From assembly GCF_000282535.1 (NCBI RefSeq), contig NZ_AKJC01000319.1, forward strand, positions 1 through 38,097: a DNA stretch of 38,097 bases, written 5' to 3'. Numbering within the stretch: position 1 is the stretch's first letter; the number at the start of each line of letters is the position of its first letter. A model generated the notes under the pieces. It was given only the letters and a program-made list of their open reading frames with translations, ran no database searches and was not told the origin of the DNA. This DNA is from Pseudomonas sp. GM84 (lineage in GTDB: Bacteria > Pseudomonadota > Gammaproteobacteria > Pseudomonadales > Pseudomonadaceae). Below are positions 1 through 9,613 of the stretch, piece by piece. The translations under genes and the position numbers were made by a program.

Positions 1-2896
1 TGGCGGCCGCCGCCGTCAGCAGGATCGGCCGGCGACGGTGGTTGGTGGCTTCCATCACCGCGTCCCACGGCGAATAACCCTGGGCCTCGAACTCATCGAT
101 CTGGGTCACCAGGATCACCGAGTTACGGATGATGATGCCTGCCAGCGCCAGAATGCCGAGGATCGCCACGAAGCCCATGGGCGTCCCCGTGGGCACCAGC
201 GCCAGGACCACCCCGATCACCCCCAGCGGCGCCACGCTGACCACCAGGAACAGCTTCTGGGTGCTGTGCAACTGGATCATCAGGAAGGTCGCCATGAGGA
301 ACAGCATCAACGGAATGACCTTGCGAATCGGCCCCTGGGCCTTGGCACTCTCCTCCACCGTACCGCCGGTTTCCACTTGATAGCCGACCGGCAACTTGCT
401 GGCGAACTCGTCGATGCTCGGTTTGAGCTGGGCCACCAGGTCGGTGGGCTGTATATCGCCATTGACCGAAGACTTGATGGTGATGGTCGGTTTCCGGTCG
501 CGGCGCCACACCAGCGGTTGCTCCAGCTCGTAGCGCACCGTGGCGAACGCCAGCAGCGGAATCGAGGTGCCGCTTGGGGTAACGATCTGCAGGTTTTGCA
601 ACGTGTCCGGCGAGCCCCGCTCACTGTCCACGGCGCGAGCGATGACATTCACCAGGTAGATGTTGTCGTTCACCTGCGTCACCGGTGCACCGCTGACGAT
701 GCTGTTCATCACATTGGCCACGTCCTCGGAAGACAGGCCCAACTGGCGCGCCTTGTCCTGGGCGATTTCCACCCGCAGCACCTTGCCGGGCTCGTTCCAG
801 TCGAAGATCATCTCGCCGATGTGCTCGTTGCTGTCGAGCAAGGTGGCCAGGTCGATGGCATGCTTGCGCACCATGTCGATGTCCGGGCCACTGACCCGGT
901 ACTGCATCGGCCGCCCCACCGGCGGGCCCATTTCCAGTGACTGGACGTTGGTGCCGATGCCGACGAACTCTTCGTGCAGAATCTTCTGCAGGCGCGCCAT
1001 CATTCCCGCGCGCTCCTCGAAGCCTTTGCTGACGATCACCAACTGGGCGTAGTAGGGGTTCTGCAGCTGCTGGTCCAGTGGCAGGTAGAAGCGAATGGCG
1101 CCCTCGCCGATGTAGGTGCTCCAGTGCACCAGGTCCGGGTCGTCCTTGATGCGCGCCTCAAAACGGTCGACCACCTTGCGTGTCTCTTCGATCGAGGCGT
1201 TTTGCGGCAGGTTGAGGTCGACCAGGATTTCCGGACGGTCCGAGGACGGGAAGAACTGGTTTTGCACGAACCGCAAGCAGAACAGCGAGAGGGCGAACAG
1301 CAGGATCGTACCAATGATGGTCAGCCAGCGATGGCGCATGCACCACACCAGCCCACCTTCGAACGCCCGCCCGACCCGGCCAGGCTCGGCCTCATGCGCC
1401 TTGAGCTTCTCAGCCTTGAGAATATGCACACCCAGCACCGGTGCGAAGAACACCGCCACCACCCAGGATACGATCAGGGCCACGGCGATCACCGCGAACA
1501 AGGTGTAGGTGTACTCACCGGCCGAACTGCCATTGAGGCCGATCGGCACGAAGCCGGCCACGGTCACCAAGGTGCCGGTAAGCATGGGGAATGCCGTCGA
1601 GGTGTAGGCGAACGTCGCCGCCTGCTCCTTGGTATCGCCCAGTTCCAGCCGCGTGACCATCACCTCCACGGTGATCATCGCATCGTCCACCAGCAACCCC
1701 AGGGCAATGATCAGTGCGCCCAGCGAGATCCGCTGCATGGTGATGCCGCTGTACTCCATGAACACGAAGACCATGGCCAGCACCAGCGGGATCGAACAGG
1801 CCACCACCAGCCCGGCGCGAATCCCCAGACTGACGAAACTCACCGCCAGGACGATCACCACCGCTTCGAACAGGGCGCTGGTGAAGCCTCCCACGGCCTC
1901 CTTCACCACCACCGCCTGGTCAGACACGGTGTGCACGCCAACGCCCACCGGCAGGTCGTTGATCACGCTGTCCATCTTCTGTCTCAGCGCAGCACCGAAC
2001 ACCTGCATGTTGCCGCCCGCCTTCATGCCGATCGCAAGGCCAATGGCGGGCTGGCCGTTGTAGCGGAACATCGGTGACGGTGGGTCGACGTAGCCGCGCT
2101 CGATATCGGCAATATCACTCAGGCGGAAGAAGCGGTCGTTGATGCGCAGGTTGACCGTCTGCAGGTCTTTCTCCGAGGCGAACTGCCCGGTGGTACGTAC
2201 CGAAATGCGCTCAGGTCCAGCCTCGATCACCCCGGCCGGGGTCACCGCGTTCTGCTGTTGCAGGGCCTGCATGACCTGGCGCTGGTCGATGCCCAGGGCC
2301 GCCAGCTTGCGCGTGGAGAACTTCAGGTAGAGCACTTCGTCCTGGGTGCCGATCAGCTCGATCTTGCCGATGTTGGGCACCTCGCGCACCTGGGCGCGGG
2401 TTTGTTCCACGTAGTCGCGCAACTGACGATGGGTCAGGCCGTCCGCGGTAAAGGCGTAGATCGAGCCGTACACGTCACCGAACTCGTCGTTGAACGCCGG
2501 CCCCTGGATGCCTTGCGGGAACTGGCCGCGGATATCCTGGATCTTCTTGCGCACCTGGTACCAGATTTCCGGGATGTCGGGCGCCTTGGTGGTGTCGCGC
2601 AAGTAGACGTAGACGGTGGACTCGCCGGGGCGGGTGTAGCTCTTGGTGTAATCGAGGGAGTCGAGCTCCTCGAGTTTCTTCTCGATGCGGTCGGTGATCT
2701 GGTAGAGCGTTTCGTCCTGGGTCGCACCTGGCCAGCGGGTCTGGATCACCATGGTCTTGATGGTGAACGACGGGTCCTCCTCACGTCCCAGGTTGAAGTA
2801 GGAAAAAATGCCCATCAGCAGGCCGACGAACATCAGGTACCAGACGAACGACTGGTGACGCAGCGCCCATTCGGAGAGGTTGAAGCTTCCTTTCAT
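1..2896 (-). CDS. RND-family efflux pump, inner-membrane transporter (TriC-like), partial
   Basis: This is the proton-driven pump of a tripartite drug or solvent efflux system. The window edge cuts it, leaving about 965 codons of a family that is usually about 1,020 residues. The N-terminus has one membrane segment (residues 16-34) followed by the periplasmic porter domain. A central membrane block follows, and its fourth helix carries the paired aspartates D404 and D405 in LVDDA that serve proton relay in RND pumps. A second porter half and the last membrane block are visible toward base 1. The start is firm because its ATG overlaps the TGA of the upstream adaptor gene (ATGA at 2893-2896), which implies translational coupling. 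Two adaptor genes followed by one pump is the arrangement of TriABC in P. aeruginosa. That substrate assignment is inference only. The gene's 3' end and any outer-membrane channel or regulator on that side lie outside the window. Confidence 0.95.
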   Translation of the reverse strand, partial: MKGSFNLSEWALRHQSFVWYLMFVGLLMGIFSYFNLGREEDPSFTIKTMVIQTRWPGATQDETLYQITDRIEKKLEELDSLDYTKSYTRPGESTVYVYLRDTTKAPDIPEIWYQVRKKIQDIRGQFPQGIQGPAFNDEFGDVYGSIYAFTADGLTHRQLRDYVEQTRAQVREVPNIGKIELIGTQDEVLYLKFSTRKLAALGIDQRQVMQALQQQNAVTPAGVIEAGPERISVRTTGQFASEKDLQTVNLRINDRFFRLSDIADIERGYVDPPSPMFRYNGQPAIGLAIGMKAGGNMQVFGAALRQKMDSVINDLPVGVGVHTVSDQAVVVKEAVGGFTSALFEAVVIVLAVSFVSLGIRAGLVVACSIPLVLAMVFVFMEYSGITMQRISLGALIIALGLLVDDAMITVEVMVTRLELGDTKEQAATFAYTSTAFPMLTGTLVTVAGFVPIGLNGSSAGEYTYTLFAVIAVALIVSWVVAVFFAPVLGVHILKAEKLKAHEAEPGRVGRAFEGGLVWCMRHRWLTIIGTILLFALSLFCLRFVQNQFFPSSDRPEILVDLNLPQNASIEETRKVVDRFEARIKDDPDLVHWSTYIGEGAIRFYLPLDQQLQNPYYAQLVIVSKGFEERAGMMARLQKILHEEFVGIGTNVQSLEMGPPVGRPMQYRVSGPDIDMVRKHAIDLATLLDSNEHIGEMIFDWNEPGKVLRVEIAQDKARQLGLSSEDVANVMNSIVSGAPVTQVNDNIYLVNVIARAVDSERGSPDTLQNLQIVTPSGTSIPLLAFATVRYELEQPLVWRRDRKPTITIKSSVNGDIQPTDLVAQLKPSIDEFASKLPVGYQVETGGTVEESAKAQGPIRKVIPLMLFLMATFLMIQLHSTQKLFLVVSVAPLGVIGVVLALVPTGTPMGFVAILGILALAGIIIRNSVILVTQIDEFEAQGYSPWDAVMEATNHRRRPILLTAAAA

Positions 2897-3960
2897 TGTG
2901 AATCCTCGGCGAATGTGACCTTCTGGCCAGGCTTGAGACTGTTTACGCCGGCGGTGACAACACGCTCGCCGGGTTGCACGCCGGAGGCCAGCACGATGCT
3001 GTCGTCCGTGCGCTCGATCAACTTCACGTCACGCATCGCAACCGTTTTCTGCTGCGGGTCGATCACCCACACTTGCGTCTTGCCCTCGTGCTCCAGCAGC
3101 GCACTGCGGGGCAGCTCGCTGCGCGGGGTAATCGCCGAGGTCAGGGTGACGCTGATCGCGGTCCCCAGATGGAAGGCACTCGGCGTGCTGGCCAGGGTCA
3201 GGCGGGCGCGCCGGGTGCGGGTGGCAGCATCGGCCTGGGGCCCCAGTTCGCGCAGGGTGGCGGTGGTATTGATGCTGCTGTCCAGCTGCGAGGCGACCGT
3301 GAAGGTGAGGTCCTTGGTCAGCGCTTCGGCAATGCCGATCGGCAGGTCGATCACCGCTTCCTTGACGTCCGGGCGGGCCAGGGTGACCACGGGCTGGCCC
3401 GCTGTCACCGTCTGCCCGGCCTCGGCCTGCCAGTTGGTGATGACCGCCGCATGGTCGGTGCGCAGCGTGCTGTAGTCGAGCTGGTCGCGGGCCTGGCTGA
3501 GGGCCGAGCGGGCCTGCTCCAGGCTGGCGCTGGTGGTTTTCAGGTCAGTCTGGGCAATGTCCAGCTGTGCCTGGGCGCCGACGCCGCGGTCATACAGCTG
3601 TTGCTGACGACGGGCATTGGCCTGGGCGTTGATCCATTGCGCCTGGATCTTGGCCAGGTCGCCCTCGGCGGCACGCAGCTGGTTCTGTTGATCGGTCGGG
3701 TCGAGTGTAGCCAACGTATCGCCAGGTTTTACCTGGGCACCCACGTCGAGCCAGCGGCGGGCGATGCGCCCTGATACACGAAAGCCCAGGGTGCTTTCAA
3801 AGCGCGCCTGGATAGTCCCGGCGAAGCGCCCCAGATCCGACTGATCCTGAGCTTCGACCAGGGTCGAAAGCACCGGTCGTACGGCGTCGGCGGGTGCTTC
3901 TTCCTTGCCACAGGCCGTCAGCAGCACGCCGGTCGCAAGCACAAACAGCATCCGCTTCAT
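2893..3960 (-). CDS. RND efflux periplasmic adaptor lipoprotein (second of two)
   Basis: This is a membrane-fusion (HlyD/AcrA-type) adaptor of 355 residues that should link the inner-membrane pump to an outer-membrane channel. The N-terminus is a lipoprotein signal with lipobox LTAC, placing the lipidated Cys at residue 17. A barrel-sandwich (biotinyl-lipoyl-like) half follows, then an alpha-helical hairpin rich in Ala and Gln (about residues 85-150), the second lipoyl half and a beta-barrel. Both ends overlap neighbouring genes by ATGA, so the three efflux genes form one coupled operon. It is a paralogue of the gene just upstream. Systems with two different adaptors are less common than those with one, and TriA/TriB is the known Pseudomonas example. 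The substrate cannot be read from the sequence. Confidence 0.92.
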   Translation of the reverse strand: MKRMLFVLATGVLLTACGKEEAPADAVRPVLSTLVEAQDQSDLGRFAGTIQARFESTLGFRVSGRIARRWLDVGAQVKPGDTLATLDPTDQQNQLRAAEGDLAKIQAQWINAQANARRQQQLYDRGVGAQAQLDIAQTDLKTTSASLEQARSALSQARDQLDYSTLRTDHAAVITNWQAEAGQTVTAGQPVVTLARPDVKEAVIDLPIGIAEALTKDLTFTVASQLDSSINTTATLRELGPQADAATRTRRARLTLASTPSAFHLGTAISVTLTSAITPRSELPRSALLEHEGKTQVWVIDPQQKTVAMRDVKLIERTDDSIVLASGVQPGERVVTAGVNSLKPGQKVTFAEDSQ

Positions 3961-5045
3961 GGTGCGGCTCCTCCATCCTTGGCATCGACCATTTGCACCT
4001 GCATGCCCGGATGCAACAGCTGGCCGCCACTGACCACGACGGTCTCACCCCCTTTGATGCCTTGGGCGATGACGACCTTGCCGGTGAGGTAGCGGGCAAC
4101 CTGAACCTTGCGCAATTCAACCTTGTCGTCCTCACCCACTACCCATACGCCAGGCTCGTGCACGTCCTTGGTCAGCGCCGACCAGGGCAGCTCGATGCTC
4201 GGCCGCCCCTGGGCATTGGCCGTGGCGGTCACGGGTGAGCCAAGCTGCATGGCCGGGGGTACGTTGCGCAAGGAAACCTTGACCTGCACCGTGCCGCTTT
4301 GCGCCGACACGGTCGGCGTGATTTCACGAACGAAGCCCTGGGCCTGGACCTTGGGGTTGTCCAGCAGGCTGACGACTACCCCAGCGTCGCTGGGCGGTGC
4401 TACCAGTAGCGATTCATAGACGTTGAACACGGCGTCGCGGTCGCCATCGCGGGCAAGGCTGAAGATCGGCATGGTCGCCTGGACCACTTGCCCGACCTCG
4501 GCCTGGCGCTCGGTGATCACGCCATCGGCTTCGGACACCAACGCGGTGTAGCTCAGTTGCTCGTTGGCATTGGCCAGTTGCGCCTGGGCGGCCTTGAGTG
4601 CGCTCTGGTTGCTGCGCAGCGCCGCCTCGGCGGAATCGTATTCGCTTTGGCTGGTGTAGCCCTTGGGCAGGAGTTTCTGTTGCCGCACGAACGCCGCGCT
4701 GGCCTGGGTCACCCTTGCCTGGGCGGCGAAGACCTCGGCCTTGGCCGAGTCGACGTTGTTCTGCAGGTCTTTCGGGTCGAGTCGGGCCAGCACCTGGTTG
4801 GCCTTGACGTGATCGCCCACGTCGACGCTGCGCGAGATGATCTTGCCACCCACGCGGAATGACAGGTCGGTTTGCACCCGCGCCTGCACGTCGCCGGTGA
4901 GGGTCACCTTGGCCGCGAAATCAGTGGGTTGAACTTGAAGCACACCGACCCGGGGCTTGGGTTCCGGTGGATGTTCCTTGCTACACCCCGTGAGCAAGTA
5001 CAGCAGACCCATGCCTGCCAGTAACAATGGACGCGTCACCCTCAT
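3957..5045 (-). CDS. RND efflux periplasmic adaptor lipoprotein (first of two)
   Basis: This 362-residue HlyD/AcrA-type adaptor is the first gene of the efflux operon. I chose the start at 5045 rather than the upstream in-frame start at 5069 because an AGGAG ribosome site lies seven bases before it. The product then begins directly with a compact lipoprotein signal with lipobox LTGC (Cys at about residue 21). Lipoyl halves flank a helical hairpin with several Ala-Gln repeats (about residues 95-160), and a beta-barrel domain follows. Its TGA overlaps the ATG of the second adaptor (3957-3960). No regulator gene adjoins the operon on the upstream side, since the neighbouring gene is the last permease of the polyamine operon in the same orientation. 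Confidence 0.92.
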   Translation of the reverse strand: MRVTRPLLLAGMGLLYLLTGCSKEHPPEPKPRVGVLQVQPTDFAAKVTLTGDVQARVQTDLSFRVGGKIISRSVDVGDHVKANQVLARLDPKDLQNNVDSAKAEVFAAQARVTQASAAFVRQQKLLPKGYTSQSEYDSAEAALRSNQSALKAAQAQLANANEQLSYTALVSEADGVITERQAEVGQVVQATMPIFSLARDGDRDAVFNVYESLLVAPPSDAGVVVSLLDNPKVQAQGFVREITPTVSAQSGTVQVKVSLRNVPPAMQLGSPVTATANAQGRPSIELPWSALTKDVHEPGVWVVGEDDKVELRKVQVARYLTGKVVIAQGIKGGETVVVSGGQLLHPGMQVQMVDAKDGGAAP

Positions 5046-5180
5046 GCAGGCTCCTAAGCTTGCGCGCAAAACAATTCGAAAAGTTGCGACTGTTAGCGTA
5101 GATCAGGGTTCCACAAACGGCACTGACAAGGATCAGTTGGTCTTTGATGGTGGGCAGGAGATTGCAGGCCAGCGCGAGCA

Positions 5181-5264
5181 CTGTGGGAGCCGGCTTGCCG
5201 GCGATGAGGCCAGGGCAGGCGAAAGACCGTTATTGCCCTATCGCCGGCAAGCCGGCTCCCACAG
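5181..5264. repeat. REP pair (type A, GCCGGC core)
   Basis: Two inverted REP units face each other. Each has a gccggcttgccggcgat head attached to a gtgggagc stretch, and about 30 bases of spacer lie between the units. This is the typical Pseudomonas BIME-like arrangement. It can fold into a long hairpin in either transcript. Confidence 0.9.
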
Positions 5265-5290
5265 GAAATCGCGTCAGCTTTTAGAAATTT

Positions 5291-5344
5291 GCTCCCACAA
5301 GGTACATCATCGCTTTCAAAGCCTTTGATGTACCTGTGGGAGCA
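5291..5344 (-). terminator. Strong hairpin at the end of the polyamine operon
   Basis: The arms 5291-5309 and 5327-5344 are complementary over about 18 bases with a single bulge, and the loop is about 17 bases. The hairpin begins only six bases after the stop codon of the last permease gene. Its gtgggagc ends match the flanks of the REP units, but the REP head is missing. No run of U follows on the minus strand, so it may stabilise the 3' end or act with Rho rather than be a classic intrinsic terminator. Confidence 0.5.
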
Positions 5345-5349
5345 GCCGA

Positions 5350-6243
5350 TCAGGCCGACGCAGCAGCGGGCGCTGGGCGCTTGATCTGGGGTTGCGACAC
5401 GTTGGCTGCAGCACCTTCCTCGATGGCCTGCTGGATCGCCTTGCGACGACGCTCTTCGGCCCGGCGGCTGAAGAACCAGACAAAGAAGGTCACCAACGAC
5501 ACCGACAGCAGGATCAAGCTGGCCACGGCGTTGATCTCCGGCTTCACGCCCAGGCGTACAGCGGAGAACACTTCCATCGGCAAGGTGGTCGAGCCTGGCC
5601 CGGACACGAAGCTGGCCAGTACCAGGTCATCCAGCGACAGGGCGAACGACATCATGCCGCCCGCCGCCAGTGACGGCGCGATCATCGGGATGGTGATCAG
5701 GAAGAACACCTTCCACGGCTTGGCACCCAGGTCCATGGCCGCTTCCTCGATCGACAGGTCCAGCTCACGCAGGCGTGCCGACACCACCACCGCCACGTAG
5801 GCCGCGCAGAACGTGGTGTGGGCGATCCAGATGGTGACGATGCCACGCTCCTGCGGCCAGCCGATCATCTGCGCCATGGCCACGAACAGCAGCAACAGCG
5901 ACAGACCGGTAATCACCTCGGGCATCACCAGCGGCGCGGTGACCAGGCCGCCGAACAGCGTGCGGCCCTTGAAGCGGGTGACCCGGGTCAGCACGAAGGC
6001 TGCCAGGGTGCCCAGCGCCACTGCGGCCACCGCCGTGTAGCAGGCGATCTCCAGCGAGCGCATCACCGAACCCATCAGCTGGGTGTTGTCGAGCAGGCCG
6101 ACGTACCACTTGATCGACCAGCCGCCCCACACCGTCACCAGTTTCGAGGCGTTGAACGAGTAGATCACCAGGATCAGCATCGGCAGGTAGATGAACAGCA
6201 AGCCGAGCACCAGCATCAGCTTGGAAAAACTGAAGCGCTTCAT
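5350..6243 (-). CDS. spuH: Polyamine ABC transporter permease (PotI/SpuH)
   Basis: This is one of two inner-membrane permeases of a putrescine/spermidine ABC importer, with 297 residues and about six membrane segments. The first segment is at about residues 8-29. The binding-protein-dependent transport signature that docks on the ATPase is visible as EEAAMDLGAKPWKVF at about residues 165-180. The C-terminal tail after the last helix is rich in Arg and Ala and cytoplasmic. Its ATG overlaps the TGA of the partner permease (6240-6243), and it is the last gene of the operon. The symbol follows the P. aeruginosa spu operon, and potI is the E. coli equivalent. Confidence 0.93.
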   Translation of the reverse strand: MKRFSFSKLMLVLGLLFIYLPMLILVIYSFNASKLVTVWGGWSIKWYVGLLDNTQLMGSVMRSLEIACYTAVAAVALGTLAAFVLTRVTRFKGRTLFGGLVTAPLVMPEVITGLSLLLLFVAMAQMIGWPQERGIVTIWIAHTTFCAAYVAVVVSARLRELDLSIEEAAMDLGAKPWKVFFLITIPMIAPSLAAGGMMSFALSLDDLVLASFVSGPGSTTLPMEVFSAVRLGVKPEINAVASLILLSVSLVTFFVWFFSRRAEERRRKAIQQAIEEGAAANVSQPQIKRPAPAAASA

Positions 6244-7160
6244 GCCCTGCCCTCCATTTCTTTGGCCTGGCTGCGGTTGAACAGCAGGATCGGCACGATC
6301 AGGATCGCCAGCATCACCACTGCCAGGGCAGAAGCCACCGGCCAGTCACGGTTGTTGAAGAACTCTTGCCACAGCACCTTACCGATCATCAGGGTTTCCG
6401 GGCCGCCGAGCAGTTCAGGAATCACGAACTCGCCCACCACCGGGATGAACACCAGCATGCAGCCGGCGATGATGCCGTTCTTCGACAGCGGCACGGTGAT
6501 TTTCCAGAAGCTGTTGAAGGTGCTCGAACCCAGGTCCGATGCGGCTTCGAGCAGGCTCTGATCGTGCTTCACCAGGTTGGCGAACAGCGGCAGGATCATG
6601 AACGGCAGGTACGAATAGACCACGCCGATGTACACCGCCAGGTTGGTGTTGAGGATCTGCAGCGGCTGGTCGATCAGCCCAATCCACATCAGGAAGCCGT
6701 TGAGCAGGCCGTTGTTGCTGAGGATGCCCATCCAGGCATAGACGCGGATCAGGATCGCGGTCCAGGTCGGCATCATGATCAGCAGCAGCAGGACCGTCTG
6801 GGTTTCCTTCTTGGCGTTGGCAATGGCGTAGGCCATCGGGTAGCCGATCAGCAGGCACAGGAGGGTGCTGATGAACGCCATCTTCAACGAGCCCAGGTAG
6901 GCCGAGATGTACAGTTCGTCCTCGGTCAGCAGGCCATAGTTGGCCAGGTTCAGCACCAGCTGGATCTTGTCCTCGACGTAGCTGTAGATCTCGGTGTAGG
7001 GCGGGATCGCCACGTCTGCTTCGGCAAAGCTGATCTTCAAGACGATGAAGAACGGCAGCATGAAGAACAGGAACAGCCAGATGAACGGCACGCCGATCAC
7101 CAGGTGCCGCCCCTCCGGGGTAAGGCGCTGGAACGCTCGCTTGAGCTTGCGAAGTTTCAT
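6240..7160 (-). CDS. spuG: Polyamine ABC transporter permease (PotH/SpuG)
   Basis: This 306-residue permease pairs with the SpuH-type permease. It has a cytoplasmic N-terminus rich in Lys and Arg, a first membrane segment at about residues 20-42, a periplasmic loop, then five more segments. The EAA docking loop (LLEAASDLGSS) is present in the second half. The start at 7160 is supported by the ATGA overlap with the ATPase gene (7157-7160). A 12-codon extension to an upstream start lies inside the ATPase gene and lacks a ribosome site. The order ATPase, permease, permease with overlaps at both junctions shows a tightly coupled transporter cassette. Confidence 0.93.
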   Translation of the reverse strand: MKLRKLKRAFQRLTPEGRHLVIGVPFIWLFLFFMLPFFIVLKISFAEADVAIPPYTEIYSYVEDKIQLVLNLANYGLLTEDELYISAYLGSLKMAFISTLLCLLIGYPMAYAIANAKKETQTVLLLLIMMPTWTAILIRVYAWMGILSNNGLLNGFLMWIGLIDQPLQILNTNLAVYIGVVYSYLPFMILPLFANLVKHDQSLLEAASDLGSSTFNSFWKITVPLSKNGIIAGCMLVFIPVVGEFVIPELLGGPETLMIGKVLWQEFFNNRDWPVASALAVVMLAILIVPILLFNRSQAKEMEGRA

Positions 7161-8299
7161 GACCGCAGTACCACGCCGCTGTCGTCTTCCCACCACACGT
7201 ACACTTCATCGCCCCAGGTTGGCCGGGTGCCCTGGCGCTCGGCGTTGGCGACGAACGACTGGACCACCTTGCCGCTTGGCAGCTCGACGTAGAACACCGA
7301 GTGGCCACCGAGGTAGGCGATGTCGTGGACCTTGCCGCGCGACCAGTTGTGCTCGCAGGTCGGTTGCTGGGTGGTGACCAGCATCTTCTCAGGGCGCAGG
7401 GCGTAGGTGATGTGCTTGTCTTCCACCGACGTGGTGATGCCGTGGCCGACGTAGATCTTGCGCTCCAGCTCCGGGCTGGCAATGATCGCGTGGCCTTCGG
7501 CGTCGTCGACCACTTCACCTTCGAACAGGTTGACGTTGCCGATGAACTCGCACACCAGGCGGCTGGTGGGGGTCTCGTAGATGTCCACCGGCGAGCCGAT
7601 CTGGGCGATCCAGCCCAGGTGCATGATGGCGATGCGCTGGGCCATGGTCATGGCCTCTTCCTGGTCGTGGGTCACCATCACGCAGGTCACGCCCACGCGC
7701 TCGATGATCTCCACCAGCTCCAGCTGCATCTGCGAGCGCAGTTTCTTGTCCAGGGCGCCCATCGGCTCATCGAGCAGCAGCAGTTTCGGGCGTTTGGCCA
7801 GCGAACGGGCCAGGGCCACGCGCTGGCGCTGGCCACCGGAGAGCTGGTGCGGCTTGCGCTTGGCGTACTGGGTCATGTGCACCAGCTTGAGCATCTCGGC
7901 CACGCGGGCGTCGATCTCGGCCTTGGGCATCCGGTCCTGCTGCAGGCCGAAGGCGATGTTCTGCGCCACGGTCATGTGCGGGAACAGCGCGTAGGACTGG
8001 AACATCATGTTGATCGGCCGCTCGTAGGGCGGCATGTCGGTGATGTCGACGCCATCGAGCAAGATCCGCCCTTCAGTCGGGCGCTCGAAACCGGCCAGCA
8101 TCCGCAGCAAGGTCGATTTGCCGGAACCGGAGCCACCCAGCAGGGCGAAGATCTCGCCTTTGCGGATTTCCAGGGACACATCGTCCACGGCTACCGTTTC
8201 GTCGAACTTTTTTGTGACCCGGTCGATTTTGACCAGCACCTGCTTGGGTTGCTGGCCACCCTCGAGGGCTTTCTTATAGGCACCGGAGGCAACTGCCAT
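7157..8299 (-). CDS. spuF: Polyamine ABC transporter ATPase (PotG/PotA/SpuF)
   Basis: This 380-residue protein energises polyamine import at the inner face of the membrane. The Walker A motif GGSGSGKST (residues 55-63), the ABC signature LSGGQ (153-157), the Walker B motif LLLLDEP (173-179) and the switch His in VTHDQ (H211) are all intact. The region after about residue 290 fits the TOBE_2 regulatory domain of spermidine/putrescine and related importers. I placed the start at 8299 because a GGGAG ribosome site lies eight bases upstream. The longer frame to 8317 has no such site. A small hairpin lies between this gene and the binding-protein gene before it. Confidence 0.95.
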   Translation of the reverse strand: MAVASGAYKKALEGGQQPKQVLVKIDRVTKKFDETVAVDDVSLEIRKGEIFALLGGSGSGKSTLLRMLAGFERPTEGRILLDGVDITDMPPYERPINMMFQSYALFPHMTVAQNIAFGLQQDRMPKAEIDARVAEMLKLVHMTQYAKRKPHQLSGGQRQRVALARSLAKRPKLLLLDEPMGALDKKLRSQMQLELVEIIERVGVTCVMVTHDQEEAMTMAQRIAIMHLGWIAQIGSPVDIYETPTSRLVCEFIGNVNLFEGEVVDDAEGHAIIASPELERKIYVGHGITTSVEDKHITYALRPEKMLVTTQQPTCEHNWSRGKVHDIAYLGGHSVFYVELPSGKVVQSFVANAERQGTRPTWGDEVYVWWEDDSGVVLRS

Positions 8300-8326
8300 G
8301 AGTGAAACTCCCAACAAGATTTTGTT

Positions 8327-8350
8327 GCCCGCCGCGCTTGAGTGGCGGGC
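8327..8350 (-). other. Intercistronic hairpin between binding-protein and ATPase genes
   Basis: The arms gcccgcc (8327-8333) and ggcgggc (8344-8350) pair perfectly around a 10-base loop. The hairpin sits between the binding-protein stop and the ATPase start. Such a structure could reduce read-through or protect the upstream message, which would give more binding protein than ATPase. The role is inferred. Confidence 0.45.
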
Positions 8351-8358
8351 CTGGATTG

Positions 8359-9564
<1,206 letters not shown>

Positions 9565-9571
9565 TCACTGG

Positions 9572-9599
9572 CTCTGGGCCGGCAACCCCCGGCCCAGAG
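9572..9599 (-). other. Intercistronic hairpin between the two binding-protein genes
   Basis: The arms ctctgggccgg (9572-9582) and ccggcccagag (9589-9599) form an 11-base perfect stem with a six-base loop, 14 bases after the stop of the SpuD-like gene. No U tract follows on the minus strand, so partial termination or message protection is more likely than full termination. About 120 further bases without a recognised gene separate it from the next start. Confidence 0.5.
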
Positions 9600-9613
9600 A
9601 TGTTGCATCAGGC

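Larger units (their letters stand above)
5046..5349. other. Intergenic region between the polyamine and efflux operons
   Basis: This stretch separates the end of the polyamine permease gene from the start of the efflux operon, both on the minus strand. It holds a strong hairpin just after the permease stop, a REP pair, and about 130 bases that must contain the efflux promoter. I could not place convincing -35 and -10 boxes there. The short open frames crossing it have no recognisable product and overlap the REP hairpins. Confidence 0.7.

Noticed and set aside
974-2077. 367-codon plus-strand open frame opposite the RND pump gene
   Set aside because: Its product is rich in His, Arg and Gln with no domain, while the minus strand encodes a complete RND pattern over the same bases. 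It is a high-GC shadow.
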